From the NCBI GenBank assembly GCA_035384605.1, contig DAOOIV010000155.1, positions 1 to 9,757 on the forward strand: a stretch of DNA of 9,757 nt, in the 5' to 3' direction. Positions 1-5,805 of this stretch are shown piece by piece. Each line of letters starts with the position of its first letter. Position 1 is the first letter of the stretch. A model generated the notes under the pieces. The model was not told the DNA's origin. It worked only from the letters and a program-made list of their open reading frames with translations, and ran no database searches. The position numbers and the translations under genes were made by a program. This stretch comes from Phycisphaerae bacterium (lineage in GTDB: Bacteria; Planctomycetota; Phycisphaerae; UBA1845; PWPN01).

Positions 1-11
1 AGACTACATAT

Positions 12-644
12 TCAAACCGGCGAAATCTCTGCACTTTCAGAACGACGCTGGCAATACCCATAGGAACCGTAAGGCGAACGGTGGTTGAGGTGAGAAATGT
101 TGATCCTTCCATCGTTGAAGTGGATGTGATAGGAGCCTTGTCGACTGCCGGGCGCGCCATAGGCGTATACATATCCAAATTGCAGCGGAACGGACGCTGC
201 CCATGCGAGGAAGATGACGGTACAGGTCGCTGCTCCCGTCCATTTGAGCACCCGGCCTTTGCGTCCCAGCATCCGGCCCGTGCGCCCCAGTCGAGCCCGA
301 CTCAAATGCCGCTTCTCTGGAGCCGGCCGTTCGCTGATCGTCTCCCCGCACTCGGGGCACACGCCGCTGGTCTTGCCGGCGAGGTCATACCCGCATTCCT
401 GGCAATGTCCCGGCGGGAAGACACGGCGCAGGTCGAGCCACAAGAGGATGATCGGTGGGATGCAGACAAACCAGAGCAAAGTGTCGAAGTAGATGCCGTC
501 GGTGTAGCGCCAGAACTGCGGAATCAGTCTGATTCTCACAACAACAACCAGCGCGGACATGATAAGGGCGCTCACCGTGAGCGCTCGACGCATTGCTGAA
601 GGGTGCCACTTGAGCATGATCCTGTTGCGTCTCAGACGAGCCAT
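12..644 (-). CDS. Three-helix membrane protein with a CxxC...CxxC zinc ribbon (hypothetical)
   Basis: The 210-residue product has no assignable function. Seen in the sequence: a basic N terminus, hydrophobic segments at about residues 22-40, 54-71 and 134-153, and a four-cysteine motif (C81, C84, C96, C99) of the form CQECGYDL...CPECGE between helices 2 and 3. The linker after the motif (about 105-134) is very rich in Arg and Lys, so by the positive-inside rule the zinc ribbon should face the cytoplasm and the C-terminal tail (about 155-210, rich in Ser, Tyr, His and Gly) should lie outside. Short membrane proteins with this CxxCGYDLxG...CPECG signature recur in Planctomycetota, especially Phycisphaerae; that is family recollection, not a search. 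The four cysteines fit structural zinc binding. No clear Shine-Dalgarno precedes the ATG. The gene runs divergently from dapB across a spacer of about 200 bp. The ORF is complete and stops 11 bp inside the window edge. Confidence 0.75.
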   Translation of the reverse strand: MARLRRNRIMLKWHPSAMRRALTVSALIMSALVVVVRIRLIPQFWRYTDGIYFDTLLWFVCIPPIILLWLDLRRVFPPGHCQECGYDLAGKTSGVCPECGETISERPAPEKRHLSRARLGRTGRMLGRKGRVLKWTGAATCTVIFLAWAASVPLQFGYVYAYGAPGSRQGSYHIHFNDGRINISHLNHRSPYGSYGYCQRRSESAEISPV

Positions 645-781
645 GCCAGCAGTCTACCGCCAGGTGGACGCCCTTCAAGTCGTCCGTTGCGAGCAAGCAG
701 AACACGACCGATGGATAACTTGGCGATTCAAAACCAATAGCGCGTCTGGCCACTGCGGCGGCCGCGAGCCCGCCGTGCGAC

Positions 782-810
782 TTGAGTTGAGATCATCGCG
801 CGGAGATAAT
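782..810 (+). promoter_or_regulatory. Candidate sigma-70 promoter of dapB
   Basis: TTGAGT at 782-787 (4/6 to the -35 consensus) and GATAAT at 805-810 (5/6 to the -10 consensus) are separated by exactly 17 bp. Transcription would start near 817, leaving a leader of about 38 nt before the preferred dapB start at 855. The rest of the 645-845 spacer shows no gene. Pattern match only. Confidence 0.4.
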
Positions 811-854
811 CATCGCCGGTTCCGGGACGACTCTGGCTTGCGGAGATGCAGAAC

Positions 855-1649
855 ATGATTGGCGTGGCGATTACCGGCGCGGCCGGCAAGATGGGATTGC
901 GGGTTGTTGCGCTGGCTCAGGACCTTAAGGATGTCGAGGTCGAGGCGGCACTGGAAATGACCGGACACCCCGCGATAGGCAGGGACATCGGCGAACTGGC
1001 CGGTCTGGGCAAGACCGGCTTGCCGCTCCAGGACCGGACCGACACCGAGTTCGACGTGCTGATCGACTTTTCACGCCCGGCCGGGACGATGCACTGGCTC
1101 GATTACTGCTTGGTGAAGAAGCGGGCAATCGTGATCGGCACTACCGGCCACACACCCGAGCAGAACAACGCAATCGAGGAAGCGGCTAAGACTATCCCCG
1201 TCCTCAAGGCCTCGAACATGAGCGTGGGCATGAACCTGCTGTTCAAGCTCGTCGGCCAGGTGGCCTCGATCCTCGGCGACGACTACGACATCGAAATCGT
1301 CGAGTCTCACCACCGCTTCAAGGCTGATGCTCCGAGCGGGACGGCGTTGTCACTCCGCGATTCGATCGTCAAGGCCACCGGCCGCGACGCCGACAAAGAC
1401 GTCATCTACGGCCGTAAGGGCGACACCGGCCGGCGCCCGCCGCGTCAGATCGGCATGCACGCACTGCGCGTCGGCGATACCGTCGGCGAGCACGAAGTCC
1501 ACTTCGGCAACCTCGGCGAGACCGTCCGCATCAGTCATTCGGCCCACACCCGCGACACCTTTGCCCGCGGAGCACTGCGAGCGGCTGTCTGGCTGGCCGG
1601 CAAACCGGCCGGGCGATACGACATGATGGATGTGTTGGGGCTCAAATAA
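855..1649 (+). CDS. dapB: 4-hydroxy-tetrahydrodipicolinate reductase (DapB)
   Basis: DapB reduces the DapA product, 4-hydroxy-tetrahydrodipicolinate, to tetrahydrodipicolinate with NAD(P)H, a cytoplasmic step toward meso-diaminopimelate and lysine. Residues below count from the upstream ATG at 846. The N-terminal Rossmann motif is ITGAAGKMG (9-17). IGTTGHT (97-103) matches the cofactor-proximal loop. The hallmark catalytic segment ESHHRFKADAPSGTAL lies at 153-168, with H155/H156 and K159 at the expected catalytic positions and the PSGT substrate-binding loop after it. The C terminus carries the family's SHSAHTRDTFARGALRAA segment. The ORF from 846 gives 267 aa, close to E. coli DapB (about 273). 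I prefer the ATG at 855 (264 aa) because GGAG at 842-845 is then 9 nt upstream, whereas it directly abuts the ATG at 846. No other dap gene is in the window, so it is probably monocistronic and ends in the repeat-rich convergent spacer. Confidence 0.96.
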   Translation: MIGVAITGAAGKMGLRVVALAQDLKDVEVEAALEMTGHPAIGRDIGELAGLGKTGLPLQDRTDTEFDVLIDFSRPAGTMHWLDYCLVKKRAIVIGTTGHTPEQNNAIEEAAKTIPVLKASNMSVGMNLLFKLVGQVASILGDDYDIEIVESHHRFKADAPSGTALSLRDSIVKATGRDADKDVIYGRKGDTGRRPPRQIGMHALRVGDTVGEHEVHFGNLGETVRISHSAHTRDTFARGALRAAVWLAGKPAGRYDMMDVLGLK

Positions 1650-1650
1650 G

Positions 1651-1672
1651 CTGTCAGTTTTCAGCATTCAGC
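1651..1672. repeat. GCTGA/TCAGC-type dispersed repeat, left copy
   Basis: Two bases after the dapB stop, a 22-nt tract beginning CTGTCAG and ending TTCAGC matches 18 of 22 positions of the reverse complement of 1944-1965. The two copies form imperfect inverted repeats bounding the spacer. Further TCAGC units continue to about 1687. Confidence 0.6.
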
Positions 1673-1707
1673 GGTCAGCAGTCAGCCGCTCATAACGCAG
1701 CGCCGCT

Positions 1708-1731
1708 GGCCCCAGAATCCTTTCTGGGGCC
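1708..1731. terminator. Perfect 10-bp hairpin, possible dapB terminator
   Basis: Arms GGCCCCAGAA (1708-1717) and TTCTGGGGCC (1722-1731) pair perfectly around a TCCT loop. The plus-strand 3' flank is TTCTTCGCGG, so the U-tract is weak. It lies about 60 nt past the dapB stop, a sensible place for a terminator, but it shares its core with a nearby hairpin and may instead be a member of a palindromic repeat family. Confidence 0.4.
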
Positions 1732-1761
1732 TTCTTCGCGGAGGATTCCCATCCTCATTTG

Positions 1762-1783
1762 GGCCCGGAAAGGATTCCGGGCC
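1762..1783. repeat. Perfect 9-bp hairpin, AGGATTCC palindromic repeat
   Basis: Arms GGCCCGGAA (1762-1770) and TTCCGGGCC (1775-1783) pair perfectly around an AGGA loop. Read on the minus strand it has the same layout as the 1708-1731 hairpin, with the GGAATCCTTT-like core centred on the loop. No U-tract follows on either strand, so this one is better read as a REP-like element than as a terminator. Confidence 0.6.
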
Positions 1784-1803
1784 GAGCGGTTGGCATGGCA
1801 GGT

Positions 1804-1826
1804 CCGGAGAGGATTCCGCCCCGAGC
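1804..1826. repeat. Degenerate third copy of the AGGATTCC repeat
   Basis: This 23-nt tract matches 1765-1787 at 20 of 23 positions, with differences at its positions 6, 16 and 17. Two of these changes destroy the hairpin arm, so this copy has decayed. A further bare AGGATTCC lies at 1742-1749. Confidence 0.55.
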
Positions 1827-1863
1827 TAATGTGAATGGTCAGGGGGCCGAACCCGGATTTCAA

Positions 1864-1902
1864 ATCTCAGATCTCAAGTCTCGGATCTCAGATCTCAAGT
1901 CT
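1864..1902. repeat. 21-bp-period direct repeat (two 18-nt exact copies)
   Basis: An 18-nt sequence beginning ATCTCAGATC occurs at 1864-1881 and again without mismatch at 1885-1902, so the period is 21 bp. Weaker related units continue to about 1925 (CTGAGATTGCAGATT). The 21-bp period makes any in-frame translation look like a 7-residue ISDLKSR heptad, but no start signal or conserved gene is associated with it. Confidence 0.7.
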
Positions 1903-1943
1903 GAGATTGCAGATTCGAGATCGCAGAACCCGGATCGCTCAGA

Positions 1944-1965
1944 GCTGAAAGCTGATTGCTGACAG
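1944..1965. repeat. GCTGA/TCAGC-type dispersed repeat, right copy
   Basis: This is the inverted partner of 1651-1672 (18/22 identity), placed 7 bp from the permease stop codon. A related shorter tract, GCTGACAGCTAATATCTGAC, lies at 9629-9648, so the family is dispersed in this chromosome. Confidence 0.6.
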
Positions 1966-1972
1966 ATGAACG

Positions 1973-3196
1973 CTACTCATAACGTAGCGCTTCCACCGGA
2001 TCCAGCCGCGAGGCCTTGTAGGCCGGATAGATGCCGCTGAGAATGCCGATGCCGATGGCCATGGACAAGGCCCAGACCAGGGCCCGGGCGGGCGTATAGG
2101 TCTCGATGATCTGGGTCGTTTCCTCCAGGAGATTATTGAACGCGAAGCCGCAACCGACGCCAAACGCTCCGCCGAGCAGGCTCACGGTGCCGGCCTCGAT
2201 GAGAAATTGCAGCAAAATGTCGCTTCGCTGGGCTCCGACGGCCATGCGCACGCCGATCTCCCGAGTGCGCTCCGTGACCGAGACCAGCATGATGTTCATG
2301 ATCCCGATGCCGCCCACCACGAGGCTGATCAGGGCGATGCTGTAGAGAACCACCTGAAAGAGGAAGACGATCTCACCGATCTGGCGCCGCTGCTCCTCCT
2401 GGCTGAAGACCCGAAAGTCGTCCTCCTGACCGCTGCGGAAGCGGATGTCGTGGCGACGGCGAAGCTCGCCCTTGATCTCGTCGATGGCCTGGTCAACCAG
2501 CTTGGTCTCGACGGCCTGGGCCGAGATCGAGTTGATGAACTTGATACCGAAGAGCCGACTCTGAGCGGTGGTGATGGGGATGATGACCTGCGAGTCCACG
2601 GTGCGAAAGCCGATGTTGCCCTTCTTTTCCATGACGCCGATGACGCGGAACGACGCCCCTTTGAGCCGAATCGTGTGTCCCACGGCTTCCGCTCTGCCGA
2701 ACAAGTCGAGTGCGACCTGATAACCGAGCACCGCGACCTTCTGGTGCGATGCGACGTCGTCCCGGGTCAGGAACCGCCCTTGCGCGACTCGGTAGTTGAA
2801 CATCGGGGCGTAATCTTCATTCGTTCCGAGGATCGATACTTCGCTGTTGCGACTGAAGTACTTGATCACGTCGAAACCCGATACTTCCGGGGCCACGGCT
2901 TTGATGCTGGGACAGTTGCGGGGATCGGCAATCCAGTCGGCGTCTTCGAGGACAAGGGTTTCGGCCATGCCCACCGCCCGGCCGCCGCTCTTGGCCACGT
3001 TGGGAATGACCGTGATCGTCTCACTCCCCAGCGACTCGAATCGCTCAATCATGTCGCGCTGGGCGCCCTCCAGAATGGACATCGCCGAGATGACCGCCCC
3101 CACGCCGATGATGACTCCAAGCGTGGCCAGCAGCGAGCGCAGCAGGTTTGCCTGCAGTCCGCGAAGAGCCATGATCATGATTTGCAGTGCGAACAT
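1973..3196 (-). CDS. MacB/FtsX-family ABC transporter permease
   Basis: This 407-aa inner-membrane protein is the permease half of a MacB/LolC-type transporter. Its layout is standard for the family: TM1 near residues 21-42, a periplasmic MacB-PCD domain (about 43-280), then the FtsX domain with three more helices (about 283-308, 330-352 and 368-392). Diagnostic stretches are the N-terminal LLRSLLATLGVIIGVGAVI, the VGGIGIMNIMLVSVTERT segment, REIGVRMAVGA after TM2, and the C-terminal DPVEALRYE. It lacks a fused ATPase domain; the ATPase is the gene just upstream, only 15 nt away, so the two are co-transcribed. ATG at 3196 is used; ATGs at codons 7 and 9 would remove little. These permeases use ATP-driven movement of the periplasmic domain to pump substrates through a periplasmic adaptor (mechanotransmission). 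The substrate is unknown: macrolides, peptides, lipids and siderophores are all known for relatives. Confidence 0.93.
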   Translation of the reverse strand: MFALQIMIMALRGLQANLLRSLLATLGVIIGVGAVISAMSILEGAQRDMIERFESLGSETITVIPNVAKSGGRAVGMAETLVLEDADWIADPRNCPSIKAVAPEVSGFDVIKYFSRNSEVSILGTNEDYAPMFNYRVAQGRFLTRDDVASHQKVAVLGYQVALDLFGRAEAVGHTIRLKGASFRVIGVMEKKGNIGFRTVDSQVIIPITTAQSRLFGIKFINSISAQAVETKLVDQAIDEIKGELRRRHDIRFRSGQEDDFRVFSQEEQRRQIGEIVFLFQVVLYSIALISLVVGGIGIMNIMLVSVTERTREIGVRMAVGAQRSDILLQFLIEAGTVSLLGGAFGVGCGFAFNNLLEETTQIIETYTPARALVWALSMAIGIGILSGIYPAYKASRLDPVEALRYE

Positions 3197-3211
3197 GATC
3201 TCGAGCCGACG

Positions 3212-3973
3212 CTATCGTGCGGCCGGCGGCCTCCTGCTTTGTTCGGTCAGTCGCGCCGTGGTCGCCGCGATGCGTTCGGCAAGCAGTTGTTCCCGGAAAG
3301 CTTCGTCCACGCGGCGGTCCTCGATGATCTTGCCGTCTTTCATGCGGATGACCCGCTGAGCCTGCGCCGCGATCGCCATCTCATGGGTGACCAGAACAAT
3401 GGTCACGCCCTGCTGGTGCAGTTCGTGAAACAGGCTCATGATCTGCTCCCCGGTCTTGGAGTCCAGGTTGCCGGTGGGCTCGTCCGCCAGCAGCAGGGGC
3501 GGCTTGTTGACCAAGGCACGAGCGATGGCCACGCGCTGCCGTTCGCCTCCGGACAACTCACTGGGCTTGTGCCCGCCTCTGTGGCCCAAGCCGACGCGCT
3601 CCAGCGCGGCGGACGCAAGACGTCGGGCGTGCCCCTGCCGGGCGTAGACCAGCGGAAGGGCGACGTTGTCCATGGCCGTCGTTCGGTTGATGAGATTGAA
3701 CGTCTGAAACACGAAACCGATGTATTTGTTGCGGATCCCGGCCAGACGCCGGTCACTGAGCTTTTCCACCCGCTGGCCGGCCAGAACATACTCTCCGGTG
3801 GTCGGGCGGTCGAGACAGCCGATCAGGTGCATCATGGTGCTCTTACCGCTTCCGGAGGCGCCCGTGATGCTGACGAACTCTCCCTCCTCGACCGACAGGT
3901 CCACGCCGTCCAGCGCGTGCACCACCGAGTCGCCCATCTGGTAGAACTTCGTCAGGTTCGTGATGCGGATCAT
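3212..3973 (-). CDS. MacB/LolD-type ABC transporter ATP-binding protein
   Basis: This 253-aa cytoplasmic ATPase energises the adjacent permease. All nucleotide-binding motifs are present: Walker A GASGSGKST (38-46), Q-loop FQTFNL (Q90), signature LSGGERQR (140-147, with Glu in place of the common Gln, a frequent variant), Walker B LLLADEP (160-166, catalytic E165), D-loop NLD (169-171) and H-loop H197. The LINRTTAMDNVALPLVY stretch (94-110) is typical of the LolD/MacB branch. The C-terminal extension after about residue 215 is rich in Arg, Ala and Glu (RRVDEAFREQLLAERIAATTARL) and probably helical; its role is unknown. The gene lies 34 nt after the adaptor stop and 15 nt before the permease, in the canonical adaptor-ATPase-permease order. 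The ATG at 3973 gives an N terminus that aligns with the family (MIRITNLTKFY). Confidence 0.95.
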   Translation of the reverse strand: MIRITNLTKFYQMGDSVVHALDGVDLSVEEGEFVSITGASGSGKSTMMHLIGCLDRPTTGEYVLAGQRVEKLSDRRLAGIRNKYIGFVFQTFNLINRTTAMDNVALPLVYARQGHARRLASAALERVGLGHRGGHKPSELSGGERQRVAIARALVNKPPLLLADEPTGNLDSKTGEQIMSLFHELHQQGVTIVLVTHEMAIAAQAQRVIRMKDGKIIEDRRVDEAFREQLLAERIAATTARLTEQSRRPPAAR

Positions 3974-4007
3974 CTCGTCATACCAACATCAGCCACAGGC
4001 TGATCGC

Positions 4008-5396
4008 CTATTCTTCAGACTGCTGCCGCTCCCGCTTCTTCTCTCGCTCGGTCTTGATTGGCAACTTCGTGTATACCCGCTGGCCTTCCTCGAGGCCTTT
4101 CTTGACTTCGACGTCAACGCGGTTGTCCACCCCGAACTCGCAAGGCACGAACTTCGGCTTCTCGTCGTTGGTGCCGGGCACTTTCTCGGGAACGTACACG
4201 CCGTATCCTTGGCCGCTCGGGTCAGGCTTCATGGCCTCGTAGTTGACCAGCAAGGCATTAGCGACCGACCTCGCGGTGAAGTTGGCCTGCACTTGGGCGT
4301 TCAACACCTTCTTCAGTTTGTCACGGTTGGGGCTGGTGACCCGAATCCAGACCTTGAAGGTCGCGATGGCCCGGCTCATTTCCGACTGCGGCGAGATCCG
4401 CTCGATCACGCCGTAAAACCCCTCATCGGCCGGGTAGGTTTCCACAGTCAGGTCGACCTTCTGCCCGGTCTCGATGGTACCCTCCGGCAAAGTCGCCAAC
4501 TGAGTGGCCGCGGGGTTCACTCTGGGGTTCGTCTCCGTGAACAACTGGCGGACCTGGCCGATGTCCGCCTCGTCGACGTTCACCACCGCATAAACTTCGC
4601 TGACGTCGGCGATTTCCAGAAGAACGGTTCCGCCGGTCAGCGAGGTCCTGCCGCTCTGAACCAGTTCGCCTATCTGAACGTGCCGGGCGACGACCACGCC
4701 GTCCAGCGGCGACAAGACCTTCGTCTCCTTCAGACGTTCCTCGGCTTCTTCCTTGGCACGTTGCGCCGCTTTCTGCATCTCGTCGGCTGCTGCCACCTCC
4801 TTCTCAGCCATCTTCACGTTGAGTTGGGCCTCGCTTAGTTGTGCCTTCGCCGCCAGCGTGGCTGCCTGCGCTTGCTTGTACTTGGCCCTGACCATCGCGG
4901 CCTCGTATTGGCCGGTGATGTCCGTGGCCTTCAGTCGTTCCTGACGGTCGTTCTCGAGCTTCGCCAAGTCCTCCTGGGCCTCCGCCTGCTCGAGCTTGGC
5001 CTTCGCCAGATCCACCCCCACCTTCTCGTTCAGGTCCTTGCGTATCTTTGCCTGTTCATAGGCGATGACCGCACGCTGATACTCGGCAGTTGCGCGGGCG
5101 ACGTTTCTTTGCTCGTCGGTTTCGTCAAGCCGAACCACCAAGTCTCCCTTCCGCACGTACTGATCGAGATCGAACGGCAATTCGATAACCTCCCCGCTGG
5201 CCTCGCTCTTGATGTTGGTGACGCTCGCCGGGCGGATGTTGCCGCTGGCGGTGATCGGAACGATCAGGTCTCCCCGCCGGACAACGTCAAACTCGGGCTT
5301 GATCGCGGATATCGGAACCCGCACAAAATTCTTGACCATGAAGTAGGCGATGACCAGCAGTACGGCCAGAACCAGAGGACCTATCAGTTTTCTCAT
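4008..5396 (-). CDS. MacA-like periplasmic adaptor (HlyD/RND membrane fusion protein)
   Basis: This 462-aa adaptor links the permease to an outer-membrane channel. A single N-terminal membrane anchor (about 5-22) follows a short basic start; there is no lipobox. The first lipoyl half is at about 43-92 (ASGNIRPASVTNIKSEASGEV...VRKGDLVVRLD). A long Ala/Glu/Lys-rich coiled-coil hairpin spans about 95-227. The second lipoyl half, LSPLDGVVVARHVQIGELVQSG, is at 228-249, followed by beta-barrel and membrane-proximal domains (about 255-445) and a charged tail. It is longer than E. coli MacA (about 370 aa), partly because of an insertion around 385-420 (YEAMKPDPSGQGYGVYVPEK). The start at 5396 is backed by GGAGAG (minus strand, plus coordinates 5405-5410) 8 nt upstream. 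It overlaps the stop of a 64-codon upstream ORF by ATGA. No TolC-type gene is nearby. Confidence 0.93.
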   Translation of the reverse strand: MRKLIGPLVLAVLLVIAYFMVKNFVRVPISAIKPEFDVVRRGDLIVPITASGNIRPASVTNIKSEASGEVIELPFDLDQYVRKGDLVVRLDETDEQRNVARATAEYQRAVIAYEQAKIRKDLNEKVGVDLAKAKLEQAEAQEDLAKLENDRQERLKATDITGQYEAAMVRAKYKQAQAATLAAKAQLSEAQLNVKMAEKEVAAADEMQKAAQRAKEEAEERLKETKVLSPLDGVVVARHVQIGELVQSGRTSLTGGTVLLEIADVSEVYAVVNVDEADIGQVRQLFTETNPRVNPAATQLATLPEGTIETGQKVDLTVETYPADEGFYGVIERISPQSEMSRAIATFKVWIRVTSPNRDKLKKVLNAQVQANFTARSVANALLVNYEAMKPDPSGQGYGVYVPEKVPGTNDEKPKFVPCEFGVDNRVDVEVKKGLEEGQRVYTKLPIKTEREKKRERQQSEE

Positions 5397-5587
5397 TTCC
5401 GAGTCTCTCCGGGTGAGGCGGGAGCTCCCGCGGTTTCCGGTGGGGCCAAATCGCGAGACGCGTCATCGACAACTCGCGACGCTTGTATTGCCCTTTTCCG
5501 TCTTGGCGTCAGAGTGATCTGCTCGCCCCGTATGATAGAGGCTCTCTTCTCGGTCCCCGCGCCGAAGCCGGCCTCACGTTCGATCAT
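5393..5587 (-). CDS. Possible 64-aa small protein or leader peptide upstream of the adaptor
   Basis: This short ORF is not recognised as any family. Two features make it worth keeping. A strong Shine-Dalgarno (GGAGG on the minus strand, 3 nt before the ATG, slightly close) precedes it, and its TGA overlaps the adaptor ATG as ATGA, the classic arrangement for translational coupling. The product is hydrophilic and basic in the middle (TPRRKRAIQASR, about residues 27-38), with a Pro/Ala/Glu-rich end; it has no membrane segment or signal peptide. Third-position GC is only moderately high and rare-looking codons (AGA, ATA, AGG) occur, which weakens the case. It could be a real small regulator, a coupling leader peptide, or chance. 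Confidence 0.4.
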   Translation of the reverse strand: MIEREAGFGAGTEKRASIIRGEQITLTPRRKRAIQASRVVDDASRDLAPPETAGAPASPGETRK

Positions 5588-5754
5588 TGCCCTCCGCCAG
5601 TCCCCGAAGACCCATCAACACCGACCGCGCCGATGGCTGAACGATTCTCGTCCCGCTTTTCATCTTCCGGAGCATCGAGAACCAGACTCTGCAGCTTGGC
5701 GGCCGGTTGAATCGGACGGCTTGTCGGGCAACAATGCTCATATCCATGGAAGCG

Positions 5755-5800
5755 GTTGCTACTATAGCAATACCGGGCAATTGCCACAACAGTTGCCAAC
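5755..5800. promoter_or_regulatory. Divergent control region with operator-like dyads and a candidate minus-strand promoter
   Basis: TTGCTA (5756-5761) and TAGCAA (5765-5770) form a perfect inverted repeat with a 3-nt spacer. It is followed by the perfect palindrome GGCAATTGCC (5776-5785) and by GTTGCCAAC (5792-5800). TTGC half-sites thus recur on both strands within 46 bp. On the minus strand, TTGTGG (5784-5789) and TATAGT (5761-5766) sit 17 bp apart, a candidate -35/-10 pair for the transporter operon, although only TTG of the -35 matches. The dyads would overlap that promoter, as an operator would. The repressor or activator is unknown. Confidence 0.35.
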
Positions 5801-5805
5801 CGCGG

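Larger units (their letters stand above)
1650..1972. other. Repeat-rich convergent intergenic spacer (no gene)
   Basis: This 323-bp stretch lies between the 3' ends of dapB (plus) and the permease gene (minus). It has no believable gene; a 67-codon plus-strand frame at 1759-1962 is just the translation of the repeats. From left to right it holds a GCTGA/TCAGC-type repeat, a 15-bp near-copy of the permease 3' end, two perfect hairpins sharing the AGGATTCC core, a third degenerate copy of that core, a 21-bp-period direct repeat, and an inverted GCTGA-type repeat next to the permease stop. This is the usual look of a tolerated insertion site between convergent genes. Confidence 0.8.

Noticed and set aside
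1759..1962. 67-codon plus-strand frame with ISDLKSR repeats
   Set aside because: It is produced by the 21-bp DNA repeat; there is no Shine-Dalgarno, and it ends within a dispersed repeat.
2207..4003. 598-codon plus-strand open frame opposite the permease and ATPase genes
   Set aside because: It is fully antisense to two genes with complete family motifs; its translation is rich in His, Asp, Val and Arg, as expected from a reversed high-GC coding frame, and has no recognisable domain.
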